The notes below the pieces were generated by a model. The model was given only the letters and a program-made list of their open reading frames with translations. It did not search any database and was not told where the DNA came from. This document shows positions 1 to 12,920 of a stretch of DNA of 64,000 nt, in pieces. The stretch's first letter is position 1; each line of letters opens with the position of its first letter. Made by a program: the position numbers and the translations under genes. The stretch lies in assembly GCA_027627225.1 (NCBI GenBank), contig JAPFQT010000383.1, positions 36,001 through 100,000 of the forward strand. Direction: 5' to 3'. This DNA is from Congeria kusceri (Eukaryota > Mollusca > Bivalvia > Myida > Dreissenidae).

Positions 1-1835
1 AAATTTTTTAAATACTTTGATAGGTATCATTAGCTCAGTTTTAACTTACATCGTGTTTCGTCTACACAGTTATGAGGCTCGTATATAATAATAATAAAAT
101 TAATTAGTATATCTTACATTTTGATACTATACTATTGTGTTGGCCACACTTCACGCATAATTTCGAAGTGTAGTACTGATTGTGTTCGCTTGCTGTCTGT
201 CGTAATCAAAATTGCTTCTTATAATACGTCATTGTGGTGTCTACGGTGTGTTCTATGCCCTATATACTATTATTTGTATTATCAAAGATTTAAAGAACAA
301 GTTTAAGCCAGAATTGCCTATAGAATTGCCTATTTGATAGGTATAATTGAATGACTCAATGCGATTTTCTTGGCTATAATGTATTTACAAGAGGGCCCCT
401 CTAAAGAGTCAGAGTAGTTTTCCTACGTAACGCCGCTAACGTTTTGTTATCTTCAATAGCGTAAACTCAATGCATTTATTATATTAAAATCGTATTCAGT
501 CGTATTGTATTTCAAGTATTACGTAACTAGCTTGTGCCTCTTTTCGATAGCATAGCGATATGCTTTGATACGCACCTGGGAGCAAATTAGATGTTAATTA
601 GTGATATTAACAAATCAATTTAATTCCTTTTTGAGGGTAATTGCGAGTAACCGTAAGCTGACGGCATCAACTTTTTATACTTTAATGTAGTCAATATTTT
701 TATTCTATGGTATCTTAATATTTTACTGCGCCAGACTAAAACCTTCTTCCATATGCTGTACAAAAGACTCTCAAACAACATTAATGGAACATGAGATTGA
801 ATCAGTTGTACTAAAACAGCTGCTGGAAATCTGGATTATCGTTAGTTTTGATATACCATTATTACATGTGAATCGAAATCTGTATGGGCAAAAAATGTGA
901 TACTTTCCCTGGGTGTATACATTAAAGCTTTATCAGTGTTGTTATAGCTGCAATAATGATATATTTTCATTAATGGCTGTAATGGTTATTAGTAATAATC
1001 GAATAAGCATGAATACGTGTGTGTTACTATGTAATGTTGATTCTATCAATACTATTGTGACAAAATTAGTTATTATTGATTGTTAAAATTATTCACGTTT
1101 ATCATCATCACATATTTTAATCCAACTACAGGTTAGCAAAGATTTAAACATTATGCAAGTGTGTTTTGTCAACGCATTTGAGAGGAGTGCAATATAAAAT
1201 GCCATAAATACAGTCAGTCAAATTTGAGTGATTATCCATTTATCTCAGATGATTTGATTCTCTAAACTGTGACAACAGCATGGTGCCAATACACTAGAGT
1301 TCAACACCCGAGAATTGCGGAGAGTCAAATGAAGAAAGAGTGTTAGTAATAATCCAATTACCAATCATACATGTGTTGTTAAATATATTTATGATGCTAG
1401 CAATATTATTTAAACAAAACTTTCCATTATTTACCGTTCTATATTTGTTCTCCCCAAACACATTGATTTGGGTTTATTTCCAGCATTCGGGTGCTCTCAT
1501 TGTCGTATTTACAGTATTATGGCGAGTTGCAGAACTAGGCATGTTTTGACAACTGATACAGTTTTATTGATTGCAATTAGCCATAAATTATCCGGGGAAA
1601 GGATACCATTATCGTGTCTTTATAGCTCACCTTATTAAGTGCATTTTTTTCCGATTCTGTCACTGCTATATATAGCTTCTACCTCACTTTTTGATACTGC
1701 ATTGTTGGTAGTGTCACATTTCCAGCATTATGTCGAAATGTAGTGCCTACTGTGTTCGTTTCTTGCTTCTACCGTTCTATTCCTGTCCCCACACATTGGG
1801 AGGCATTAGGCATTGTTCTTAACAGTCCGTCGGGT

Positions 1836-1853
1836 CGTACGTACGTACGTACG
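1836..1853. repeat. (CGTA)n microsatellite inside the unit
   Basis: Four and a half CGTA steps are visible. The tract sits at the same relative place in the sister copies at 7,407-7,422 and, inverted, at 16,076-16,091, so it belongs to the unit rather than being a new expansion. Confidence 0.9.
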
Positions 1854-1864
1854 CACGTCCTGAA

Positions 1865-2690
1865 ATTGTACGGATTCAACTCCTCTTTTACTGCTGGGCG
1901 GATTTCGCTTAAACTTTCACAGCTTTAGAACCTTTGTGTGTGGGTGATCGTGAGAGATGGCATTTTGGCTGAGACAACATTTGGTAGAATTATGGCCCTT
2001 TGTCATTATTTCCACTATAGAATATGCAAAATATGAACTCCTCTTACATTGCTGGGCGGATTGAACTGAAACGTCCACAGCTGGAGAACCTTAATGTGTA
2101 GATGATCGTAAAAGACGGAATTTTGGCTGCGTCCAATTTTGGCAGATTAATTGCTATTTTTCATTTATACTACTATAGTACTTCTTGAAATGTTTTGGAC
2201 TCAACACTTTTTTAAGTGCTAGGCTGATTTGGCTTCAATGTTTAAAGCTGAGGAACCAGTATGTGTAGATGATCTTAAAGGAATAAATTTTGGCAGATGT
2301 ATGGCCTTTGGCCATTTTTATACTACAGAATATAGACATGAAGACTCAACTTCTCTTTAACAGTTTGATAAACTTCGCTCAAACTTTTACAACAAAAGGG
2401 ACTTAATGTGCGGGTTATCATACATGACGGCATTTCGGCAGCGACTAATGTTGGCAAAATTATAACCCTTTTCCACTCTTCCACCACAGATTATATACTT
2501 ATCGATATTTTGTGGACTCAGCCTCTCTCGAAATGTTTGGCGGATGGCGTTCAAACTGTCAAAGCTGAAGGACATTAATGTCTAGGCGATCGCAAAGGAA
2601 GACATTTCAGCTGCGACCAATTTCTGTAGAAGTATTACCCTTTGTCATTTTTCTACTATAAAGTAATTATTAAAAAAAAATTGAGGCAAA
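1865..2690 (+). repeat. Degenerate tandem array, five ~160-bp subunits, inside unit copy 1
   Basis: Subunits start near 1,873, 2,037, 2,195, 2,345 and 2,517. Each has a core like TGCTGGGCGGATTTCGCT, followed by an AAACTTTCACAGCT-like stretch, a TTAATGTG-like stretch and GATCGTAAA. They have drifted well apart from one another, so the array is old. The corresponding arrays in other copies are at about 7,445-8,260 and, inverted, at about 15,290-16,060. The period matches the pearl-like arrays elsewhere in the window, but the sequence differs. Confidence 0.8.
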
Positions 2691-4259
2691 AATTAGTGTT
2701 GGCGACAAGTCCTTTGTCTGTTTCCAAACATATGTGGTGGGGGCATCCGTGTCTGTGACACATCTAGTTGATACTGTACTGTTGAGTGTACCATATTTCC
2801 AGAAATATGTCGATTAGCGTGCTGAGTGTTCGCTTATATCTTGTAGAAATAAAAATTAAAAATTGAAATGCATAATTTAGGGTCTACAGTGCGTTTTATG
2901 ACCTACATCTGTTCTTGTTCTATATGTTATTAAGCAAGTTTAGGTCTCACTTGCCTGTTTTATATTGGCAATTGCATATTTCAATCCGGTGAACAAATAT
3001 GAGTATATATTTGTAACTAAAAGAGCGCATATTTGTCAACAGTCAGTGTTTTTTACATGCGCAATGACGTTTTCTATTTGATTAAATATATGATATTTTC
3101 TGAAGCATAAAGGTATTCTTTATTAAATTATAAAGGTATTAAATCTGGTTGCATTTCGAGCATTAAGTTACATGCGTTTATTTCTTTTGGAAGTATGTTG
3201 AGATGCTTGCGCATGCATGTGGGGCAAAAACAAATGTTATTTTATTTATTTTCACAAATAATTGTAATTCCATATGCTTATGTTTGTGGTAAACGTCTAA
3301 CGAACAGAATAATATTCCGCATTATGTATGCTGATTATTCGATTGTCTTATTTTCTCTGATTTCTCTCCATCATGTTTTTAATTGTATGCTTTTTATGCA
3401 TACTATGGATTCAATTTCTATCTTTATCAGCTTATGCATACTTATGGCGAATGTCTTGTGTAGGGATATCATGGCAATTGCCGAGGTTTGTAAATGTATT
3501 TCATGTCCTAAATGCAGTTATTGCATTGGCCATATATTATAACGCATTATAGCACCTCCCGTATTTTGTGGGGATTAAATCCCTATTGTCTGAATACATA
3601 GTTTCTCACCAAGCATATATTAAATGCGTTTTGATCTATTAGAAAAATATCCTTACACCTTTAATTTAAGCAGTTTCTTTGAAGACTGTTATGTATGTTT
3701 GTTTCAATAAAAAAGGACAATATACTTTGATTTAAGGTACTGTCTATATATATTTGATACTTACCCATATCATATTGAAGTATATCCAAACAAATGTAAT
3801 TCATTTCCTTACTTATTCGGCACCCGTATATTTTAAATAGTGTTTTGCTTTAACATATGGTCTGGACGAATAGCGCACGTTTAAGTTTGGAAAAAATGTG
3901 TATATGCATTCGGTTTGTTTTAAGTGAATGAAACGGATCATTGTTGGAATTATCCCCACCCAAGAAATAACTCTAACAAAGCACGTTGTGAATTTAAATT
4001 AGTACATAACTTAAGGAAAAGAAGGATCATGTTTGTTGTATGTGTAATACGTTCCCGAAATGCGTATACGTCCTACATTTGTTCTCCACAAATACATTCC
4101 ATTTGGCGAGTTGCCGGTCCTCACAGCGTTTGACTACAAATAAATGGCAAATATATACATTATTTGATCTCTCGTTTAATGATCCCTATTACTGATAACA
4201 ATATAATGTCTTTATAACAAATTTCTTGAATGCTTTGTTCGGTTTCAATCATTTCCAGC

Positions 4260-5640
4260 ATTGAGTTGCTATCATTAGCTTATTTTTAACTTACGACGAG
4301 TTTCGTCTACACAGTTATGAGTCTCGTACATAATAATAAAATTAATTAGTATACCTTACATTTTGATACTTTACTATTGGGTTGGCCACACTTCAAGCAT
4401 TATTTCGAAGTGTAGTACTGATAGTGTTCGCTTGCTGTCTGTCGTAATCAAAATTGCTTCTTATAATACGTCATTGTGGTCTCTACGGTGTGTTCTATGC
4501 CCTATATACCAGTATTTGCATTATCAAAGATTTAAAGAACCAGTTTAAGCCACAACTGCCTTTTTGATAGGTATAATTGCATGACTCAATGCGTTTTTCT
4601 TAGCTATAATGTAATTTTAAGAGGCCTCCACTAAAGAGTAAGTGTAATTTTTATGCGTAAGGGCGTTTACGTTTGTTTTGAATGTATGATATATTCAATC
4701 GCGTAAACTTTATGCATTTATTATTTTAAAAACGTATTCAGTCGTATTGTATTCCAAATATTACGTAACTATATTGTGCCTCTTTTCAGTAGCATAGCGA
4801 TATACTTTGACACGCACCTGTGGACAAATTGGATGTTAATTAGTGATATTAACAAATTAATTTAATTCATTTTATAGGGTAATTTCGGATAACCGTAACC
4901 TGACTGCATCACATTTTTCTACTTTAATGAAGTCAATATTTTCATTCTATGCTATCTTATTATTTTACAGCGTCAGACTAAAATCTTTTTCCATGTGTTG
5001 TATAACAGACCCTCAAACTACATTAATGGAACATGAGATTGGATCAGTTGTACTAAAATCAGCTGCAGGCAATCTGAATTATCGTTAGTTTTGACATACC
5101 ATTATTACATGGGAATCGAAATCTGTATGGGCTATACATGGGACACTTTCCCTGAGTTTATATGTCAAAGCTTTATCTTTGTTGTTACAGCTGCAATAAA
5201 TATATGATCTAATTAATGGCTGTAATGGTTATTAGTAATAATCGAATAAGCATGAAAACGTGTGTGTTACTATGTAACGTTAATGCTATCAAACCTATTC
5301 TGACTATATTAGTTGTTATGTATTGTTAAAACAGTTGTCCTTGATCTTTATCATACGTTTTAGTCTGCCTACTGGTAAACAAATATTTAAACATTATGGA
5401 CGTTTTTTTATTGACAATACATTTAACAGGAGTGCAATATAAAACCTAATAAATGCAGTCAGTCAGATTTTATTTATGATCCAATTATCTCAAATGATAC
5501 GAGACAGCAAACTGTGACAGCAGATTGGTGCAAATACTCCAGCGTTCAAAACATCAGAATTGGGGGAGGTCGAATATAGAAAGGTTGTTAGTAATAATTA
5601 GCAAGCATACATGTATGTTGCAATGTATTTATAATGCTAA
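4260..5640 (+). repeat. Complex unit, copy 2 (truncated)
   Basis: The start of the unit repeats here: the stretch at 4,363-4,548 is nearly the same as 121-306, and the landmark at ~5,030 matches ~780. The block at 5,520-5,560 matches 1,280-1,320. After about 5,640 the sequence jumps back to the early part of a third copy (a landmark near 5,800 matches 170-200), so this copy lacks the distal two thirds. Confidence 0.8.
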
Positions 5641-8600
5641 CAATATTACTTCTCAAAAGTAACCATCATATAGGTAGTTTTAAATAGTGTTTCGCTTTTT
5701 AATAATGTAGTAAAATATAGGGCACGTTTATGTTTTAAACACAATATGTATATGCATTTGGTTTGTTTCAAGTGAATGATAAGTGTCTAAGTTTTGTTCT
5801 GATTATGTTCGCTGGCTGGCTGTCGAAATTAATGTTGTTTATTATGATGCATCAGTGTGGTGTCTAAAGTGTGTTCTATGCTCTATATGGTAGTATATGC
5901 ATGATCTATAATTGAGCCACAATTGCCTATTTGATAGATGTAATTGCATGTTTCAATGCGGTTTTCTTAAAAGATTTAAATAATATGTATTTGTGTAATT
6001 ATAAGAGTGCTCTTCTAAAAAATCAGTGTAGCTTTCATTTGAAAGGGCAATTACGTTTTGTTTCAATATATTATGATGTCTTCAATAGCGTTATCTGTAT
6101 GCATTTATTATATTAAAACGGATTTCATCGTGTTGTATTTCAAGTATTGCGTTACTTTCTTGTGCCTCATTTCGAAGGCATAGCGGGATGCTTTAATCCA
6201 CATCTGGGGACATATTAAATGTTAAGTATTCATATTAAAAATGAACTAAATTCATTTTTGATAGTAAATGTGAATAACCGTAATGTGACGGCATAATATT
6301 CTACTGTAATGTTTAATTTTATTTATTCTATGGTATCGTATTATTTTGCTGCATCAGACTTCAACTTTTTTCCATAATTTTTACATCAGACTCTGAAACA
6401 ACATTAATGGAAAATGAGACAGGGTCAGTTGTTCTAAAACACTGCAGGATATCTGACTAATTATTAGTTATTACATGCCATATTCATCTGTAAAGTTTTA
6501 TCATTGTTCGTATAGTTGTAATAACTATATATTTACTTTAACGGTAGTAATGGTTGTTATAAATAATATAATAAGATATAAAACATGTAAGTTGCTATGT
6601 ATTTATGATGCTAGCAATATTAAACTAACAATGTTACATGTTGTCATTATTTACTGCTAAAATTGATGACCGTTAACTTTATTACATATTTTAGTCCACC
6701 TACAGGTCAACAAAGATTTAAAAAATGTGCAACTGTGTTCTTTAATGCATTTAAGAAGAGTGCCATATAAAATGCGATACATGCAGTCAGTAAAACTTGA
6801 ATGATTATCCATTTATCTCAGACGATTCGCGTTACCAAATTGTGACCACAGGATGGTGCCAATACACTAGAGTTCAACAAACGAGAATTTTGGGTAAATC
6901 AAATAAAGAACAAGTTTTAGTAATAATCGAATTAACAATCATACATGTATGTTAAAATATATTAATAATAATAGCAAAATTATTTAACAAAACTATCCAT
7001 TATTTAGCATTCTATATTTGTTCTCCCCAAACACATTTATTTAGCTTCATTTCCAGCATTCGGGTGCTCTGATTGTCTTACTTTCAGTATTATGGCGAGT
7101 TTCAGGAATAGGCATCTTTTGTCAAATTATACCGTTTAATTGATAGTAATTAACCATACATTCTCTGGAGTAAGGATACCGTTATGGTGTCTTTATAGCT
7201 CACCTTATTAAGTGCGTTTTTCGATTTCTGTTACAGCTATCTTAAGTTTCTACCTCATCTTTTGATCCTGCATTGTTAGTAGTGTCACATTTCCATCATT
7301 ATGTCGAAATGTAGTGCCTACTGTGTTCGTGTGTTGCTTCTACCTTCAGTTTTATGGCCCCACAAAATAGGAGGCATTAGGCATTGATCTTGGCGGTCCA
7401 TCCGTCCGTACGTACGTACGTATGCACGTCATGAAAATTTAATGGAATCAACACCTCTTTTACTGCTGGGCGGATTTCGCTAAAACTTTCACAGCTGAAG
7501 ATCCTTAATGTGTGGGTGATCGTGAGGGATGGAATTTTTGTTGTGACCAATTTAGGTAGAATTGTGGTCCTTTGAATATTTTCCAACACGAATATATAAT
7601 TATCAATTCCTCTTCAACCGCTGGGCGAATTTAACTCACACGTTCACAGCTGAAGAAACTTAATGTGTAGGTGATCGTAAAAGAAGACATTGAGGCTGCG
7701 TCGAATTTTGGCAGGTTTATGGGTATTTGTCATTTTTATCACTATTGTACTTCTTGAAATTTTGTGGACTAAACTCTTTTTTAAGTGCTGCGCTGATTTT
7801 GCTCAAACTTTCAAAGCTAAAGAACCGTCATGTGTAGGTGATCTGAAAGGAATGAATTTCGATTGCGACCAATTTCGGCAGACTTATTGCCCTTGGCTAC
7901 TTTTCTACTGTATGGTTAGTGTTAGACTGACGACTTTTTAACAGCTGAAACGATTTTGCTCAATATTTCACAGCTAAACGGCTTTAATGTGCAGGTAATC
8001 ACTAATTTGGGAATTTCGCGGCGACAAATTTTGGCAGAATTATGTCCCTTTGCCACTTTTCCATTATGGCATATATACTTCCCGATATTTTGTGGACTCA
8101 TCTCTTGAAATGCTTGGCGGATGGCTATCAAACTATCAACGCTGAAGGACGTTAATGTTTAGGTGATCGTAAAGGAAGGAATTTTGGCTGCGATCAATTT
8201 TGGCAGAATTACGGCTCTGTCATTTGTTCTACTATGGAATATATTTGAAATTAAATTGTTGCGGCAAAAATTAGTGCTGGTTACACGTCTATGTCTGTTT
8301 CCAAACACATCTCGTGGGGGCGTCCGTGTCTGTGACACATCTAGTTGACACTGTATTGTTGAGTGTGCAATATTTTTAGCACTATTTTGATTTGTCGTGC
8401 TGACTGTTCGTTTGCACCTTGTAGAAATTGAAATTACAAATTAAAATGAATATTTTCAGCGTTTACAGTGCGTTCTTTGTCATACATTTATATAATTGTT
8501 ATATATTATAGAACAATTTTTGTTCTTACTTGCCTGTTTTTATGGGCAATTGAATATTTCAAGGCGGTTTACCAATATGAGTGATATATTTGCAACTACA

Positions 8601-11600
8601 CGAGCGCATACTTGTAAACAAGCAGTGTTGTTTACATGCGTAATGGCGTTTTCTATTTGATTAAATATATGACATCTTCTGAAACATAAAAGTTATTTTT
8701 TTTATTAATTTAAAAACGTACGAAATCTGGTTGTATTTCAAGCATTAAGTTACATGCGTTTATTTCTTTCGATAGTATGTTGAGATGCTTGCTCATGCAT
8801 CTTAGGCAAATATCAATGTTAATTTTTTTGACCTTCACAAATAATTGTAATTTCATATGCAAATTGTTTTAGATTACGTCTAGCTGACAGAATAATATTC
8901 CGCGTTGTGTATGCTGATTACGGATTAATAGATTGTCTTCATTATCTTATTTCTCTCCATCATGTTTTTCAATTTTAAGTTTTGTATGCATACTATCGAT
9001 TCGACTTCTGTCTTAATCAGCTTATGCATACTTATGGCGAATTTCTGCATAGGGATATCTTAGCAATTCCACAGGTTTGTAAATGTATTTGATGTCATAA
9101 ATGCAATTATTTCATTGGCCGTATATTATAACGCAATAGGATATCTCCAGCATTTTGTGGGCATTAAATCCCTATTGTCTGTATACATACTATCTTATGA
9201 AGCATATATTATATGCGATTTGGTCTACAAGAAAAATATGCTTACATATTTAATATAAATAGTTACTACGTAGGCTGTTATATGTGATTATTTAAATAAA
9301 AAAGGACAATCTACATTAACGTACCGTGCTAATTAAAATGAGTGATTAAGGAAAAGAAAGGACAATTTTTGTAATATGTGTAATACGTTCCCGAAATGCT
9401 TCGACGTTCTACATTTGTTCTCAACAAATGCATTTCATTTGCGAGATGCCGGACCACAATCCGTTTGACTTCAATCAAGTTAATAATCAATTGTTTGATC
9501 ACTCGTTAAATAATCCTATTACGAATACCATTACATTGTCTTTTTAATTACTTTATTAAGTGCGTTGCTAGATTTCAGTCATTTCCACCATTGAGTTTCT
9601 ATCATTAGCTACCGTTATCTTCTTTTTGACCACTTATTGCGAGTTTCGTATACATTGTTAAGAGACTCGTACATGATAATACAATTTTTTGATATCATAC
9701 TATTGGGTTGGCTACACTTCAAGAATTATTTTTAGTCTACTTCTGATTGTGTTCGCTTGCTGACTGTCAGAATTAAATTTACTTGTTGAAATGCATCATT
9801 TTGGTGTCTACAGTGCCTTCTAAGCCCTATGTACTAGTTTGTGTTTGATCTATACTTTATAGAACCATTTTAAATATTTACATTTTGTTTGAATATGCGA
9901 TACCTTCAAAATCGTAAACTTAAGGCATTTATCATATTTAAAACTGATTCCATCGTACAGAATCCAATGTATTTCAAGTATAACGATACTTTCTTGTGCC
10001 TCTTTTCGGTAGGATAGCAATATGCTTGTACACACAACTGGAGACAACTTAGATGTTTATAAGTCATATTATCAAATGAAAGTAATGCCTTTTGCTAGTA
10101 ATTGAGGATAACCGTACGCTGTCTGCATACTTTTCTACTGTAATGGTGTCATTTGTTTTTCATTTATTCTATGGTATCTTATTATTTGAATGCGCCGCCC
10201 TAAAATTTTCTTCCATATGTTGTATAACAACCTCTAAAACAACATTAATGGAAAATGATATGGGATCAGTTGTACTGAAACAGCTGCAAGATATATTTCT
10301 AATTGTTAGCTTCGACATACCATAATTACCTGTGTATCGAATTAGGTATGGATTATATGGATTACACTTATCCAGGGTTTATATTTTAAAGCTTTAAAAT
10401 TGTTATTTCAGTTGTAATAAATGTATGTTTTCTGTAATGGTTGTAATGGTTGTTTGTAATAAATCGAATGAACAAGAGGCATGCACATGTATGTTACTAT
10501 GTATTTATGATGCTAGCTATATTATAGTAACAATAGTAGTCGTTAGTTATTATTAATATTGTATACATGTATCTTCATATAATCCACAAATAAAGGTGTA
10601 TACACCCACTGTCTCTACTTTAGCGTTTTCGCTGAACATTGGCGCCGGTACTACCGAGTACTTAACAATTGGTACGGACTAGGACGGGTATTTTTAAGTA
10701 AATGTGTATATTTGAAGTAACTAAGCTAGCAAAGCGAGCGAAAGAGCAGTATATTTAGCCAGTTTTGACCGAGTGATATATGCCCATATATGTATGGCCC
10801 ATATATGTAAAGAAGTTACAAGAAAAAAATAAGATAATCGATTGAGTCAGCAAACACCAAGCGAAATGTTATTCTCTCATCCAAACGTTATCCACAATTA
10901 TTAGCATATGGAATTAAACATATTTGTAAATATAACAAAATAACATTTGTATTTGCCCCACACGCTTGCGCAAGGATCTCACCATACTGCCGACATAAAT
11001 AAGCTCTTGTAACTTAATGCTTCAAATACAACCAGATTTGATTCGTTTAGAATCTAATAAAGAAGATATCATATATTCAATCAAACAGAAAACGCCATTT
11101 CGTATTAACAACACAGACTGTTTACCAATATGCGTAAGAAAAGAGTCTCTTTTAGTTACACATGTTTTACTCAGTTTGGTAAACGCCTTTAAATATGCAA
11201 TTGCCTCTATAAAGCAGGCAATTGAGATTTACATGTAAACTAGTTCTATAACATATAGAACAGGTACAGATATAAGACATAGAACACACTATAGACACTA
11301 CAATTATGCATTTTAATTAGTAATTTTAATTTCTACAAGCTGCTAAAGAACATATTCAGCAGGACATATCGACATAATGCAGGAAATATGGCACAGTCAA
11401 AAATACAGTATCAAAAAAGGAAGGTAGAAGCAGCAAACAATCACAGTGAGCACTACCCTTTGACATACTACTGGAAATATTGCACTACCAACAATCACAG
11501 AAATCGAACAACGCACTTACTATAGTATGCCATCAATAAATTTTCATACTACGTATACTTTTGTTAATTACTACCAATCAAACTGTATTAGTTAACAAAA

Positions 11601-11625
11601 TAAGCCTTGTACTGAAATTCGACAT
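5449..11625 (+). repeat. Left arm of a large inverted repeat (palindrome)
   Basis: This arm pairs with 11,855-19,116 on the opposite strand. Checked anchors: 10,617-10,680 against 12,808-12,865, 11,017 against 12,480, 10,143 against 13,336, 8,100 against 15,350, 7,500 against 16,010, and 6,660-6,780 against 17,880-18,000. Coordinate sums stay near 23,480 until an insertion in the right arm shifts them by about 1.17 kb. The arm holds parts of three direct unit copies (from ~5,449, ~5,760 and ~9,590), then a separator at ~10,570-10,830, then a unit fragment in reverse orientation. Arms differ by scattered substitutions and small indels, so this is not a simple mirrored assembly copy. Confidence 0.85.
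10570..10830 (+). repeat. Separator segment between head-to-head unit fragments (left copy)
   Basis: About 260 bp that are not part of the unit, lying where unit orientation flips from plus to minus. It includes GCGCCGGTACTACCGAGTAC-like sequence and a short CATATATG-rich stretch. The mirrored copy is at about 12,690-12,920. I do not recognise it. Confidence 0.7.
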
Positions 11626-11854
11626 AATGTCATAAAATGTATATCAAACTTTGTCAAATGCATATGTCACGCTAATTAATATTTACTTACTTACTTACAA
11701 GTTCGTATGTTACAATGTATTTATGATGTTAGTAATATTATTTTAACACAAATAACCCTCATTTAGCGTTCTATATTTGCTCTCTCCAAACACATTTATT
11801 GAGTCTAGTTTCCAGCATTCGGGTGCTCTCATTGTCTTTTTTACAGTATTATGG
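11626..11854. repeat. Loop of the large palindrome
   Basis: About 230 bp between the inner ends of the two arms. Its right part (about 11,700-11,850) is ordinary unit sequence similar to 1,360-1,520. Its left part has no mirrored partner, so the centre is asymmetric. It contains three TTAC repeats at about 11,685-11,697. Confidence 0.7.
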
Positions 11855-12689
11855 CGAATGTCAGTACAAGGCATATTTTGTCAACTAATACACTTTAATT
11901 GGTAGTAATTAACATAATTATACGTAGTATGATAATGTATTGATAGCATACTTTATTAAGTGCGTTGTTTGATTTCTGTGATTGTTGGTAGTGCAATATT
12001 TTCAGCATTATGTCAAAGTTTAGTTCGGCTGTGATTATTTGCTTCTTCTACCTTCCTTGTTTGATACTTTATTTTTGAGTGTGCCATATTTCCAGCATTA
12101 TGTCGATGTGTTGTGCTGAATGTGTTCTTTAGCAGCCTGTAGAAATTAAAATTACTAATTAAAATGCATAATTGTAATGTCTATAGTGTGTTCTATGTCT
12201 TATATATGTACCTGTTCTATATGTTATAGAACTAGTTTACATGTAAATGTCAATTGTCTGCTATATAGAGGCAATTTCATATTTTAAGGCGTTTACCAAA
12301 CTGAGTAAAATACGTGTAACTAAAAGAGACCCTTTCCTTACGCATATTGGTAAACAGTCTGTGTTGTTTACATACGTAATGGTGTTTTCTGTTTGATTGA
12401 ATATATGATATCTTCTGAAGCATAAACAATATTTCTTTATTAGATTCTAAACGTATCAAACCTGGTTGTATTTGAAGCATTAATACATGATCTTATTTAT
12501 TCCGGTAGTATGGTGAGATTCTTGTGCAAGTGTGTGGGGCAAATACAAATGTTATTTTGTTATATCAACAAATAATTTTAATTCCATATGCTAATAATTA
12601 TGGATAACGTTGGGATGAGAGAATAACATTTCGCTTGGTGTTTGCTGACTCAATCGATTATCTTATTTTTTCTTGTAACTTCTTTACAT

Positions 12690-12920
12690 ATATGGGCCAT
12701 ACATATATCACTCGGTCAAAACTGGCTAAATATGCTGTTCTTTCGCTCGCTTTGCTAGGTTAGTTACTTCAAATATACACATTTACTTAAAAATACCCGT
12801 CCTAGTCCGTTACCAATTGTTAAGTACTCGGTAGTACGGGCGCCAATGTTCAGCGTAAACGCTAAAGTAGATACAGTAAAGTACACCTTTATTTGTGGAT
12901 TTTATGAAGAGAGATGTATA
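12690..12920 (-). repeat. Separator segment, mirrored right copy
   Basis: Inverted counterpart of 10,570-10,830. It lacks a short CATATATG repeat seen in the left copy but otherwise matches closely. Confidence 0.7.

Larger units (their letters stand above)
1..4260 (+). repeat. Complex ~4.2 kb repeat unit, copy 1 (most complete)
   Basis: This is the most complete copy of a non-coding unit that recurs across the first 19 kb. Ordered landmarks are a TAGCTCAGTT-like start near 30, a block around 780-840 (TTAATGGAACATGAGAT), a block at 1,280-1,320 (TGGTGCCAATACACTAGAG), a (CGTA)n tract, a degenerate ~160-bp array, a block near 2,720-2,765 ending in GACACATCTAGTTG, and a block near 3,195-3,235. 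The same order restarts at about 4,260. Short open frames over it are interrupted in sister copies, so I see no gene. Function is unknown. It behaves like a long satellite monomer or a decayed non-autonomous element. Confidence 0.8.

Noticed and set aside
3195..3542. 115-codon open frame in unit copy 1
   Set aside because: The matching stretches in the other unit copies (about 8,780-9,130 and inverted at 14,350-14,710) are broken by stops and indels, composition is Ile/Cys-rich as in random AT-rich DNA, and no motif is present.
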